Shown here in pieces: positions 56,457 to 64,000 of a stretch of DNA of 64,000 bases (positions within the stretch are counted from its first letter, which is position 1; each line of letters opens with the position of its first letter). Location: assembly GCF_010671925.1 (NCBI RefSeq), contig NZ_JAAHIH010000001.1, positions 1,121,053 through 1,185,052 on the forward strand, given 5' to 3'. The notes under the pieces are model-generated. The model saw only the letters and a program-made list of their open reading frames with translations, was not told where the DNA came from and made no database searches. A program made the translations under genes and the position numbers. The DNA is from Moorena sp. SIOASIH. Its GTDB lineage: Bacteria > Cyanobacteriota > Cyanobacteriia > Cyanobacteriales > Coleofasciculaceae.

Positions 56457-56876
56457 TCACTTCCCTGCGATATGCACCACCAACTCCCGGTAGTGAGCCT
56501 GTCGGCGATGCTCCCAAATATAAATGCCCTGCCAGGTTCCTAGGAGCAATCTCCCTTGAGCAATAGGAATCTGTTCCGATGTTTTGGTCAGTGCACTGCG
56601 GATATGAGCAGGCATATCATCGGGACCTTCGGCACTATGGCTATAGCTTTTGCCATCTTCTGGTACTAATTTAGCAAAAAAGTTCGATAAATCCGTGAGC
56701 ACATCAGGATCAGCATTTTCCTGAATTACCAAACTTGCCGAGGTATGACGCAGGAAAATGGTACACAATCCAGTCTCGAGTCCTGATGTAGCAACCACGG
56801 ATTGAACTTTCCGGGTAATGTTGGAGAACGATTTACCGGTAGTCTTAATTTTGAGTCGTTGTTGATAATGAGTCAT
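56457..56876 (-). CDS. yjbQ: YjbQ/UPF0047 family protein
   Basis: 139 residues from ATG 56876. Conserved: LRHTSASLVIQENADPDV, YSHSAEGPDDMPAHIRS and GTWQGIYIWEHR. Some members have thiamine phosphate synthase side activity; the physiological role is not clear. Last gene of a four-gene minus-strand operon, 26 bases after the repeat protein. Confidence 0.9.
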   Translation of the reverse strand: MTHYQQRLKIKTTGKSFSNITRKVQSVVATSGLETGLCTIFLRHTSASLVIQENADPDVLTDLSNFFAKLVPEDGKSYSHSAEGPDDMPAHIRSALTKTSEQIPIAQGRLLLGTWQGIYIWEHRRQAHYRELVVHIAGK

Positions 56877-56902
56877 AGAAAGGTTGGTTAATCGAGCCAC
56901 TG

Positions 56903-57532
56903 CTACCCGAGCTGTTTCAGTTCCTCCGATGGTGTTTCCGAGGTTTCTGTGGCTACAGCTGTTGGTGGATGGTCAACAGACTTATCCACCACAGGTGTTT
57001 CCGAGGTTTCTGTGGCTACAGCTGTTGGTGGATGGTCAGCCGACTTATCCACCACAGGTGTTTCCGAGGTTTCTGTGGCTACAGCTGTTGGTGGATGGTC
57101 AGCCGACTTATCCACCACAGGTGTTTCCGAGGTTTCTGTGGCTACAGCTGTTGGTGGATGGTCAGCCGACTTATCCACAGCAGCAGTTTCTGATGACTCT
57201 AGAGTATCTTTTGATAACGAATCAGGGACAGTTGCCAATTCTTCTGTATACAACTTATCCAGTTGAGCAGCAGTTTCTGATAACTCTGGCTTTTCTGCTG
57301 ATTCTGGCTCAGTTGCAGATTGATTGTCACTCGACTCATCTGCCTGCTCCGAATTTTCTGATACCTCTGGATTCTCCGGTTCCCCGTCACGCCAAGGGGA
57401 ATCATAGTGATTCCAGGGCAGAATTGGCTCGTTGGGCAGGTTACGGGTCAAGACAGTGATGTTCTCTGGGTCTGGTTCCGGTAAACTCAAAGGTTCTCCA
57501 GAGGTTTTGTTATTAACCTGTTTAGAATTCAT
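56903..57532 (-). CDS. Acidic low-complexity protein with 21-residue tandem repeats
   Basis: 209 residues from ATG 57532 (a TTG at 57553 adds seven). Rich in Glu, Ser, Thr and Pro, no membrane segment. Residues from about 130 hold four copies of a 21-residue unit (PVVDKSADHPPTAVATETSE and T). The DNA is a 63-base tandem repeat (about 56931-57180) with almost no base differences, indicating recent expansion. Family not recognised. Overlapping plus-strand frames are shadows of the repeat. Operon neighbour of a two-helix membrane protein. Confidence 0.7.
   Translation of the reverse strand: MNSKQVNNKTSGEPLSLPEPDPENITVLTRNLPNEPILPWNHYDSPWRDGEPENPEVSENSEQADESSDNQSATEPESAEKPELSETAAQLDKLYTEELATVPDSLSKDTLESSETAAVDKSADHPPTAVATETSETPVVDKSADHPPTAVATETSETPVVDKSADHPPTAVATETSETPVVDKSVDHPPTAVATETSETPSEELKQLG
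56931..57180. repeat. 63-base coding tandem repeat, four copies
   Basis: Unit begins ggtgtttccgaggtttctgt; the copies differ only at a few bases (tcaacagac against tcagccgac). Confidence 0.92.
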
Positions 57533-57557
57533 AGTCTGAGCGAAAGCCAACAATACA

Positions 57558-58154
57558 TCACATCAGTTTAAGCGCAGGAATGCAAAACTCTGCTATGACA
57601 TTCAACGTAATAATCAAGGCAACCCCCCAAGTGACATAAGCAGAATACTTCAACGATAGAGAAAAATCTTCTAATCGCTGCCTGTTTGCATTATAAGTCT
57701 CTACCAGATTAACCAGCATCTGTAGCTGGTATTGTTCTGGTGAGAGTACCAGGTAACGTTCTAGGAATTTTTTATCTCCCAAGTTGGGACTAACTGCGAT
57801 CTGACGCGGGAGAAAAGCACGGATTAGTAGGGTAAAATTAAGCATAAATCCCAGTATCTCAGCAATACCAAAGGGGCTACGGAAAAACACTAGCCCAGAA
57901 ATGGTTAAACTCGTTAACAAGGCTCCGTTAGTGACAAACAAGATATTTAGCTTTGTGGTTAAGGTTTGACTGCGCTCCCTTTGTTGATCAATTACCATAC
58001 GAACGTCTCGTGCTGCCAACTCTAGGCTGGGGAAAGAGGTCTGCTCTTCAGAGGTCTGTTCTTCAATAGTAGAGGTTTCTGGTGTGTCGATCGACTTTGG
58101 GATAGAATTTTGGCTCTGGATCTGTTCTATAAGCGAATCTACGGTAGATATCAT
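57558..58154 (-). CDS. Two- or three-helix membrane protein, function unknown
   Basis: 198 residues. A polar N-terminus (about 60 residues), a helix pair near 72-110 (LNILFVTNGALLTSLTISGL and ILGFMLNFTLLIRAF), a cytosolic middle with LVLSPEQYQLQMLVNLVETY, and a final helix (about 172-195). Not recognised as a named family. 17 bases after the glycosyltransferase-like gene and 25 before the repeat protein, so cotranscribed. Confidence 0.75.
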   Translation of the reverse strand: MISTVDSLIEQIQSQNSIPKSIDTPETSTIEEQTSEEQTSFPSLELAARDVRMVIDQQRERSQTLTTKLNILFVTNGALLTSLTISGLVFFRSPFGIAEILGFMLNFTLLIRAFLPRQIAVSPNLGDKKFLERYLVLSPEQYQLQMLVNLVETYNANRQRLEDFSLSLKYSAYVTWGVALIITLNVIAEFCIPALKLM

Positions 58155-58171
58155 GGCAGGGGCTATTTAGG

Positions 58172-59260
58172 CTATTTAGTGTAAGTCTGGAGGTAGTTAA
58201 CAATATCTTTAGCAATCTTGTCTGTTCCATCCTTTACCAAGCTTTGAGATTTTCTGGGAGGCTTGGGAGTATGATGGAGGAATTCCCAGTTGCCGTGGAA
58301 AAATTCTGTCGGTGTTAAAATCTGATGGTGACCGTAGTCTTGCACCCCTTCTATTAGAATAGCGGCTTCAGCAAATCCCGAGCGGGTAACTGAAGAAATT
58401 GGGATATCCAGGCGTAAGGCTTCAGCAAAAGTACTGTACCCCGGTTTGGAAATCACTCGCGAGCACAAGGGCATGAAATCCACTGGTCGATAGTCGTGAC
58501 CCTTGATTTTCAGTAAATTGGGTAAATCTGGTGCTTGAGAGTCAAATGTGATAAACTGCCAGTTAGGGAATCTAGATAGATTATGGTAAGGAATTTGTTC
58601 CAACCCTAATCCCCCAAAGGTGAGTAAAGCAGTTTTAAACTCTGGAGACTTCAGATCAAAATGCTTCCTTAATTGGTCTGTACTGTATCCTGGGTATCCC
58701 CCTGTTAAGCCCACATCGGTGATCTGGGTGAAGGCGCTCATGGGTTCATGTAAAGGAAGGCGAAATAAGCGATCACATTTTCCATAATACTCACTGATCC
58801 AATCGGCAATCTCGGCAAATTCTCCTCCCCAGTCTCGATAGATGAAGTCCCAGCCAAAATTACTCATCATCCAACAGGGAATGTCAGCCGCTTGAGCAAT
58901 ACCTACAGCTAAGGGGGGAATATCGGCTAAGATCAGCCCCACTCGATTGTTACGAATAAAGTCAACCTCACTAGCAATTATTGATCTAGCATTGGAACGA
59001 ATTTGCTGTAATTTGGTTAACGTTACCTCTTTATCCATTGTTAAGCTGTCGGTTTGAATAACACCAACATCAAACGCCCGTGGGCGATGAATAAAATCCC
59101 CGGGAATGTAGGATTCTAATAACCAGCGTGGTATTGTTGTTACTAGAATCAGTAAGATATCCGGACACAGTCGTTGAATAGCCGCAGCTACGGAGGCGGT
59201 ACGTACAGCATGACCAAAACCGTGGCTAGTGATAGCGATGTATAAAACTGGTCTAGACAT
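58172..59260 (-). CDS. Glycosyltransferase-like protein (GT28/MurG fold)
   Basis: 362 residues. The N-terminal ITSHGFGHAVRTASVAAAIQ glycine loop and the C-terminal region with VISKPGYSTFAEALRLDIP are typical of GT-B glycosyltransferases that use UDP-sugars. TALLTFGGLGLEQ opens the second Rossmann domain. Acceptor and donor unknown. First gene of the minus-strand operon; its promoter region faces ridA. Confidence 0.82.
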   Translation of the reverse strand: MSRPVLYIAITSHGFGHAVRTASVAAAIQRLCPDILLILVTTIPRWLLESYIPGDFIHRPRAFDVGVIQTDSLTMDKEVTLTKLQQIRSNARSIIASEVDFIRNNRVGLILADIPPLAVGIAQAADIPCWMMSNFGWDFIYRDWGGEFAEIADWISEYYGKCDRLFRLPLHEPMSAFTQITDVGLTGGYPGYSTDQLRKHFDLKSPEFKTALLTFGGLGLEQIPYHNLSRFPNWQFITFDSQAPDLPNLLKIKGHDYRPVDFMPLCSRVISKPGYSTFAEALRLDIPISSVTRSGFAEAAILIEGVQDYGHHQILTPTEFFHGNWEFLHHTPKPPRKSQSLVKDGTDKIAKDIVNYLQTYTK

Positions 59261-59423
59261 TCTAGGAGCTCAGGTATTGAGTTAATTGAAGGCTTTCATG
59301 CAGGCTAACAAAAATAAACCACAAGTGGCTAACTTTGGCAGTTACTACCTTGATTATAATTTCCACACTTGAAAATCTAATTCAGAAAAAAATTTAAAGT
59401 TTATTTTTTAAGGAGTTGGGAAC

Positions 59424-59813
59424 GTGCTGGAATATATCACTTTACCGAACAACGTTCTGCCACCTGTAGCCCCTTATTCCCACGCTGTTCGGGCAGGAGA
59501 TTTTCTATTTGTGACGGGACAGCTAGCTGAGGACCCTGTCACTGGAAAAGTAATAATTGGGTCAATTGAGGAACAGACTAAGCAGGTAATGGAAAACTTG
59601 AAGCTGGTATTAGACCATGCTGGCACTAGCTTCGATCAGGTAGTTATGGCTCGCATTTTTGTGACTGATTTTAGATACTACCAGACAGTGAATAACTTAT
59701 ATGCTTCTTATTTTAACAAGAATCGGTTACCTTGTCGAACAACTGTGGGAGTCATGGCTCTTGCTGGTAATGGTGATGTAGAAATTGATTTGATTGTTTA
59801 TTGTGGTGATTAA
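59424..59813 (+). CDS. ridA: RidA family enamine/imine deaminase
   Basis: 129 residues from GTG 59424, with aggag at 59411-59415 well placed. YSHAVRAGDFLFVTGQLAED at the N-terminus. The catalytic arginine is in LPCRTTVGVMALAGNGDVEID. It hydrolyses reactive 2-aminoacrylate and related imines released by PLP enzymes, protecting those enzymes. Monocistronic, divergent from the glycosyltransferase operon. Confidence 0.93.
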   Translation: MLEYITLPNNVLPPVAPYSHAVRAGDFLFVTGQLAEDPVTGKVIIGSIEEQTKQVMENLKLVLDHAGTSFDQVVMARIFVTDFRYYQTVNNLYASYFNKNRLPCRTTVGVMALAGNGDVEIDLIVYCGD

Positions 59814-60289
59814 GGATAATGGTAAATTCGCAAGATTTGCATTTAGCTATTAGCATTCAGCTTACCCGCTTCGCCCATGGTAAGCTAATAGGTAAGCATT
59901 CAGTCGTCAGCGGTCAGCCGTGAGCCTTGGCCTTTGGGCCACGCTACGCGAATGGCTCACGCTACGCGAACAGCCTAATGCTTAAAATAAACATCGAACA
60001 GGATAATTTAAAGGTGCGCTTTCCGCATCTAATTATTAAATTCGCTCAAGGTGCGCGCACCTTTCGGCAAAGCCGACGCGGGGCGCGAACGGGCGCGCAC
60101 CTAATAGTTCTAAATTTTACAGAATTGAAAGTTTGGGGATTTGCCCATCTAAGCATTAAGCCGTTGGCTGATAGCTGATAGCACCTCAAGTAGCACCATC
60201 TGTAGCGCATTAGCTGATAGCTGATAGCTTACGCTAATAGGCATGGAAATTTATAACTCTTATTAATTTTGCCTTTTTCGTTTGATAGT
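59814..60289. other. Repeat-filled spacer
   Basis: cagccgt repeats, ggctcacgctacgcgaac palindromic pieces (59935-59975), a GGTGCGC-family cluster (60013-60100) and gctgatag units (60168-60235). The 83-codon frame here is repeat-derived. Confidence 0.7.
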
Positions 60290-62878
60290 TTAGTTAACTT
60301 TTTCTCGAACAACTCGAATCCCTTCCCAAGCTGGCATTCGACCAGTTCGTCGCTCATCCATTAATAAAAATAATGTGTAAATTGGAGCAATTTTATCCCT
60401 ATTACTGGCATACTTACGGCTTAATTCTTGACAATTTTGAACCGTCAAATGAACAGGTTTCAGAATTTGAGGATTGGTAGCAGCTTTTTTATAAATATCA
60501 GCTCGCACACTCCAGGCAATAAACACTAACAGCACATAGAAGCGAAGTAATTTAAGATCTGGGTTTTCGTATCGGTCAAGGTCGAGGTTGAGGTAGGGAT
60601 TGAGGTTGATATATTGACCTAGCTTGAGGTCTTTGTATAGGTCTTGGTATGGCTCAAGGTTTTGGTAAAGGTATCGATCCAGGTCGAGATTTTGTTCAAG
60701 CTCTTGGTAAAGGTTTCGGTATTGGTAGAGGTTAAGCTCTAAATATCGGTAGAGTTGGATATCTAGGTATCGGAACAGTTCTAGTTCCCCCTCCAAGTCT
60801 AGGTTTAAATCTAGGGCTATATCTAGTTGAACAACATTAGCTAATTGTTTTTGCCAATTTTTCCACTTAGCTGGTTTTATGCCCACAATCACGTTGTGTT
60901 CTTTTTCCTGGCACCAGCAGCCTACTGGCTGTTCAATCGCTGGGTACTCCTGTGCTTCATCGGAAGTGGGCAATCTGTACCTGAATCCTGGTGTTGAGTA
61001 GTTTTGAGTCAACCATTTACAAAATGCTTTTGCATCACTAGCTCCAATTCCAGTAATTGGCTGATTTCCCTCTAACGCTATAAACCGTTTGCTTTGCCAA
61101 TGATCTGGCTGATGATACTCACCTGCTGCTAGGGTCTGATCCAAGAACAATTGATACTCGGCACAGGTAATATAACTCAAGCCAATTTCGATTCTGTTAT
61201 CAATCCGGAATAGTTGATTCAACCGCCTAGATAACTTAACCTCTGCAGCTAACTGAGCAATTTCTGGATTAGGGGATGCTAAATCGGCTGCTAGGACTTG
61301 TTCAAGTTGTTGCTCTAGCTTAGGCTTAACGGTCAACCCTTGCGCTAGGCAATTATAGGCAAGAGCTAAAGACTCTTCTGTAGCCTTTTCCAAGGCTGCA
61401 CGAATCAAGTTAGTTCCATCACCATCCGACGCCCAGAAGCGGATAGTTTCAGTCCACCAGGGATTATCCACGTTTTTAGTCAAGATCTGATCAAGCTTGA
61501 GTTCCTTTACGTGAGCAGCGGCTAAATAGTCCTGAAAACTCTGGTGAGCAAACTCGTAAATCCCTAGCCTCCTTTCCACTAATAACCCAGTAGTTGTCTC
61601 TATATGCTTAAGAAATTCCTTTGGTTTTAGCCGACTCCCCGCCACTGATGCTAAGAGGTCTTGAGTATCAGATGGGGTGATTTCACAAGCTTCCTGTTCC
61701 ATCAACCCTAGTGCTAGTCTTTGTAAGACTGATTGTTTTTGCACGGTTGTGAGCTGTATAGGGATGTTCTGAGCTGATGACACCTCCAGCAATACATGGC
61801 AAATTTTGCTGTAAAGTTCTCCCCGACGCTCTGGTAAGATGCTACCGCAAGCGTGAAGGGTAGCTATCATAGTTAGGAGCAGTGGGTTGCTTGCCATTGA
61901 AGCTATCGAGGGATTATTTCTAATCTGCTCTACTAAATCCTCAACTTGCTTCTGAGCTGATAATTGTTTTCCTCGACTACTAATCTTAGTTTGTCGATAC
62001 CAGCCCTGGAGAAATTGCTGAATTTGGTTGAAATTGAATGGTTGTACCTCTAAAACGGTTTCGACCTGCGACCCTGGTGTACTACGATAGGCTTGGGGAC
62101 GATATGTCACGATAAAAGCAGTTTGGGGATAGGTTTGCATCTGCTGGTTAACCCATTGACTTACCTGCTGACGCCGATCCGGATCAGCTACCTCATCCAA
62201 CCCATCCAACATCACTAAGCATTTGCCATTTTCTAACTGATCCCGAAACCAATTAGCAGGAGGTTGTTCCAAGCCTGCGGATTGACCCAATCCTGGTAAT
62301 GACCCTTCCTCAACTTGTTTCGTAACTAGCTGTGCCAATAATGGTGTTTGCTCACTAGTAATGCGATCGCAACTATTCCGCAAATCTACCAGTATAGGAA
62401 TTAGTTTTGGCGCTTTATACTGGCGGTGAGCATTGTTGGCATAGGTCAGGGTCAAATGCTGCAAGGTAGTGGTTTTTCCTGACCCTGGGGGGGCAATGAT
62501 TGCCAAATGTCGATAGGCTGGTCTTTTAGGTATTTTGGCGATAAAATCCCAAATTTCCTGACTGAGCTGAGATTGATTGGAGTTTGTCCATGGGTTAGGT
62601 CTATTACCTGGAATTTTTGTAGCGAATCTTAGGGGGACAAATACCTGCTCGAAATCCAGCCTTGATAGCCTTGTGTTCAACACTACCGTCTTCAAGTCAC
62701 GAAAACCGTAGACTAAGCTTTGGTAATACTTGTCTTGAAACTGTGAGGTTGATTTCCCGTCGTGAAACTGTGAGGTTAATTTTCCCCACAACCCCATGAC
62801 CAAGTTTTCTTCTGGTTCCAAAGCTTTCTCGTTTGACTTGTTTTGGAACGATGGCTTGTCCGACATGTTTTCTGGCAT
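60290..62878 (-). CDS. NACHT-domain NTPase with an FGE/sulfatase-modifying-factor-like domain and Leu/Tyr repeat
   Basis: 862 residues. NACHT core: Walker A IIAPPGSGKTTTLQHL (about 128), Walker B CLVMLDGLDEVADP (about 225), sensor TYRPQAYRS, then a helical region ending YEFAHQSFQDYLAAAHV. From about 562 to 655 a formylglycine-generating-enzyme-like fold: ITCAEYQLFLD, then GIGASDAKAFCKWL and FRYRLPTSDEAQEYPA. About 693-775 is a degenerate Leu/Tyr/Asp repeat (LYQYRNLYQEL, LDRYLYQNLEPYQDLY). A hydrophobic segment follows near 776-792. This resembles STAND signalling proteins, some of which serve in phage defence or cell death. The effector role is unproven. Confidence 0.88.
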   Translation of the reverse strand: MPENMSDKPSFQNKSNEKALEPEENLVMGLWGKLTSQFHDGKSTSQFQDKYYQSLVYGFRDLKTVVLNTRLSRLDFEQVFVPLRFATKIPGNRPNPWTNSNQSQLSQEIWDFIAKIPKRPAYRHLAIIAPPGSGKTTTLQHLTLTYANNAHRQYKAPKLIPILVDLRNSCDRITSEQTPLLAQLVTKQVEEGSLPGLGQSAGLEQPPANWFRDQLENGKCLVMLDGLDEVADPDRRQQVSQWVNQQMQTYPQTAFIVTYRPQAYRSTPGSQVETVLEVQPFNFNQIQQFLQGWYRQTKISSRGKQLSAQKQVEDLVEQIRNNPSIASMASNPLLLTMIATLHACGSILPERRGELYSKICHVLLEVSSAQNIPIQLTTVQKQSVLQRLALGLMEQEACEITPSDTQDLLASVAGSRLKPKEFLKHIETTTGLLVERRLGIYEFAHQSFQDYLAAAHVKELKLDQILTKNVDNPWWTETIRFWASDGDGTNLIRAALEKATEESLALAYNCLAQGLTVKPKLEQQLEQVLAADLASPNPEIAQLAAEVKLSRRLNQLFRIDNRIEIGLSYITCAEYQLFLDQTLAAGEYHQPDHWQSKRFIALEGNQPITGIGASDAKAFCKWLTQNYSTPGFRYRLPTSDEAQEYPAIEQPVGCWCQEKEHNVIVGIKPAKWKNWQKQLANVVQLDIALDLNLDLEGELELFRYLDIQLYRYLELNLYQYRNLYQELEQNLDLDRYLYQNLEPYQDLYKDLKLGQYINLNPYLNLDLDRYENPDLKLLRFYVLLVFIAWSVRADIYKKAATNPQILKPVHLTVQNCQELSRKYASNRDKIAPIYTLFLLMDERRTGRMPAWEGIRVVREKVN

Positions 62879-63265
62879 AGTGATGCTACTGCTGCAAAGC
62901 CCCTTGTTTTCGAGTGTAAGCGAGTCTAATACTAAGTTGCCGCTTAAAGATGTAATTTACTGGTAAGACTATCCTTGAGGTGGAGGGTTAACCGTCAACG
63001 GTCAACCCTCAATCCTCTTGGGCAAAAAATCGTCGCAATAGTGACCTCGTCAGAACCCAACTTGCTGTAAACACGCTTACTCGACGACAGTCCTAATTAC
63101 TTCTATTTTTTTATAAAAAAATGCTATACTTCAGAGATATTATATTTACAACTATTAGTAATCTGATTGAGTCTTTAGCATTTTATAAATCTCATTCTTT
63201 GTCTGTCATTTGTGATCTCTTATAAGTGTCGTATTACTTTGTAAAAATGGTAGAATAGATAGTCA
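62879..63265. other. Intergenic region between divergent genes
   Basis: A 28-base imperfect palindrome (gagggttaaccg/cggtcaaccctc) at 62983-63010, then AT-rich sequence likely to hold promoters of both genes. No gene seen. Confidence 0.6.
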
Positions 63266-64000
63266 ATGAATGTAGCGATTAAGCGAGTCCTATCACCCCT
63301 AAAACCTTACCTACGCTGGGCAATCTTAGGTGGGACATTATTCTTTTTAGCAAAAGCCTTGAAAGACAACTGGCAAGAAGTGCTAGCGATTCGGATCAGC
63401 ACTTCTGGATGGACTTGTTTAGCGATCGCTGTGGGCGTGACATTGCTAGCCCACACCTGGACTGGCTGGGTTTGGCATTGGATGCTCCGGGAATTCGACC
63501 AACAACCAGGGGTTGGGTGGTGTATCCGGATCTATCTGAAGGTTAACATTGCCAAATATCTACCAGGTAACGTTTGGCACTTCTATGGTCGGATCTGGGC
63601 AGCTAAAACAGCAGGAGTTCCATTGGGAGTAGCTACTCTGAGTGTGTTAATGGAACCTCCCATGATGGCAGTAGGTGCTTTATTGCTGGCTTTGATCAGC
63701 TCTCCTTTGGCCAGCCAGATCATTCAACTCCCAATTCTGTTTGCTGTACTGATACTGATTCATCCTTGGTTGTTAAACCCATGCCTACAGTATTTAGCTA
63801 AATTAACAGGCAAGAAGAAAAGCATTGAATCAGATCAAGATCAGATTATCCGGGTCAAGCGCTACCCAATCCTACCATTGTTGGGGGAATTGGGCTTTTT
63901 GGGATTGCGAGGTTCAGGCTTTTTGCTTACCCTGTTAGCCTTAGGTCCAATCAGCCCCAGCCAAATTCCCCTGTTGCTTAGTGGGTTTAGTGTAGCTTGG
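63266..64000 (+). CDS. UPF0104/lysylphosphatidylglycerol synthase-type transmembrane protein (3' end off the window)
   Basis: 245 codons from ATG 63266 without a stop. Multi-pass membrane protein beginning LKPYLRWAILGGTLFFLAK, with VNIAKYLPGNVWHFYGRIWA, the conserved motif of the LPG_synthase_TM (PF03706) family. Members act in lipid or glycolipid flipping or transfer. Substrate unknown. Confidence 0.85.
   Translation, partial: MNVAIKRVLSPLKPYLRWAILGGTLFFLAKALKDNWQEVLAIRISTSGWTCLAIAVGVTLLAHTWTGWVWHWMLREFDQQPGVGWCIRIYLKVNIAKYLPGNVWHFYGRIWAAKTAGVPLGVATLSVLMEPPMMAVGALLLALISSPLASQIIQLPILFAVLILIHPWLLNPCLQYLAKLTGKKKSIESDQDQIIRVKRYPILPLLGELGFLGLRGSGFLLTLLALGPISPSQIPLLLSGFSVAW

Noticed and set aside
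56884..57459. 191-codon plus-strand frame opposite the 63-base repeat protein
   Set aside because: Shadow of the repeat on the other strand. The minus-strand gene fits the operon spacing better.

Overview
The window looks like a chromosomal segment of a large-genome filamentous cyanobacterium, most likely of the Moorena (Moorea) type. This rests on frequent HIP1 octamers (gcgatcgc), families found only in cyanobacteria (DUF3038, DUF4335, DUF3146), GuaB3, a C-DES type cysteine lyase, many short tandem repeats (for example gggaaca/gggagta, agctgat, ctaacccg), and GC-rich palindromic repeats. The genus is an inference. I saw no tRNA, rRNA or CRISPR array.

Layout. 1-2.6 kb: left-truncated group II intron with an RT-HNH maturase. 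2.9-4.6 kb: small membrane protein whose stop codon was hit by a TnpB element. 4.9-11.5 kb: two related hybrid histidine kinases flanking a lipoprotein sugar-type binding protein. 12.1-18 kb: exported hydratase-like lipoprotein, VanZ-like protein, D,D-carboxypeptidase, WecB epimerase, methyltransferase. 18-26.7 kb: DUF4335/DUF3038 pair, a MutS2 with a repeat array inside its ATPase domain, a ClpP-fold membrane protease and a small membrane protein. 27-30 kb: exported amidase, then relics of three transposase families. 30.1-34.4 kb: NfeD-like/flotillin pair and GuaB3. 35.6-39.8 kb: thioredoxin, and a chemoreceptor with a GAF domain behind a CheY-like regulator. 40.3-44.8 kb: cysteine lyase and a second TnpB element that cut the 3' end of an ABC ATPase gene. 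44-52.6 kb: an ABC importer, then, beyond a Uma2 gene and a 2-hydroxyacid dehydrogenase, a ureohydrolase of the nickel-dependent guanidine hydrolase type with HypA and a broken hypB. The importer and hydrolase fit a guanidine uptake and hydrolysis set. 52.6-59.8 kb: repeat membrane protein, methyltransferase, RNase H-fold nuclease, a CHAT gene relic split by a small transposon, a four-gene operon ending in a YjbQ protein, and RidA. 60.3-62.9 kb: a NACHT NTPase with a sulfatase-modifying-factor-like domain. 63.3 kb to the end: start of a multi-pass membrane protein.

The main theme is mobile DNA. Two TnpB elements and three small non-autonomous relatives share end hairpins, a right end finishing in TCAA and, in the best cases, a TTAC target. 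Removing them on paper restores the interrupted reading frame in three host genes, which fixes their boundaries. Separate inverted-repeat elements with tandem-repeat cores and palindromic repeats fill most spacers and have entered coding sequence in MutS2 and in one TnpB.
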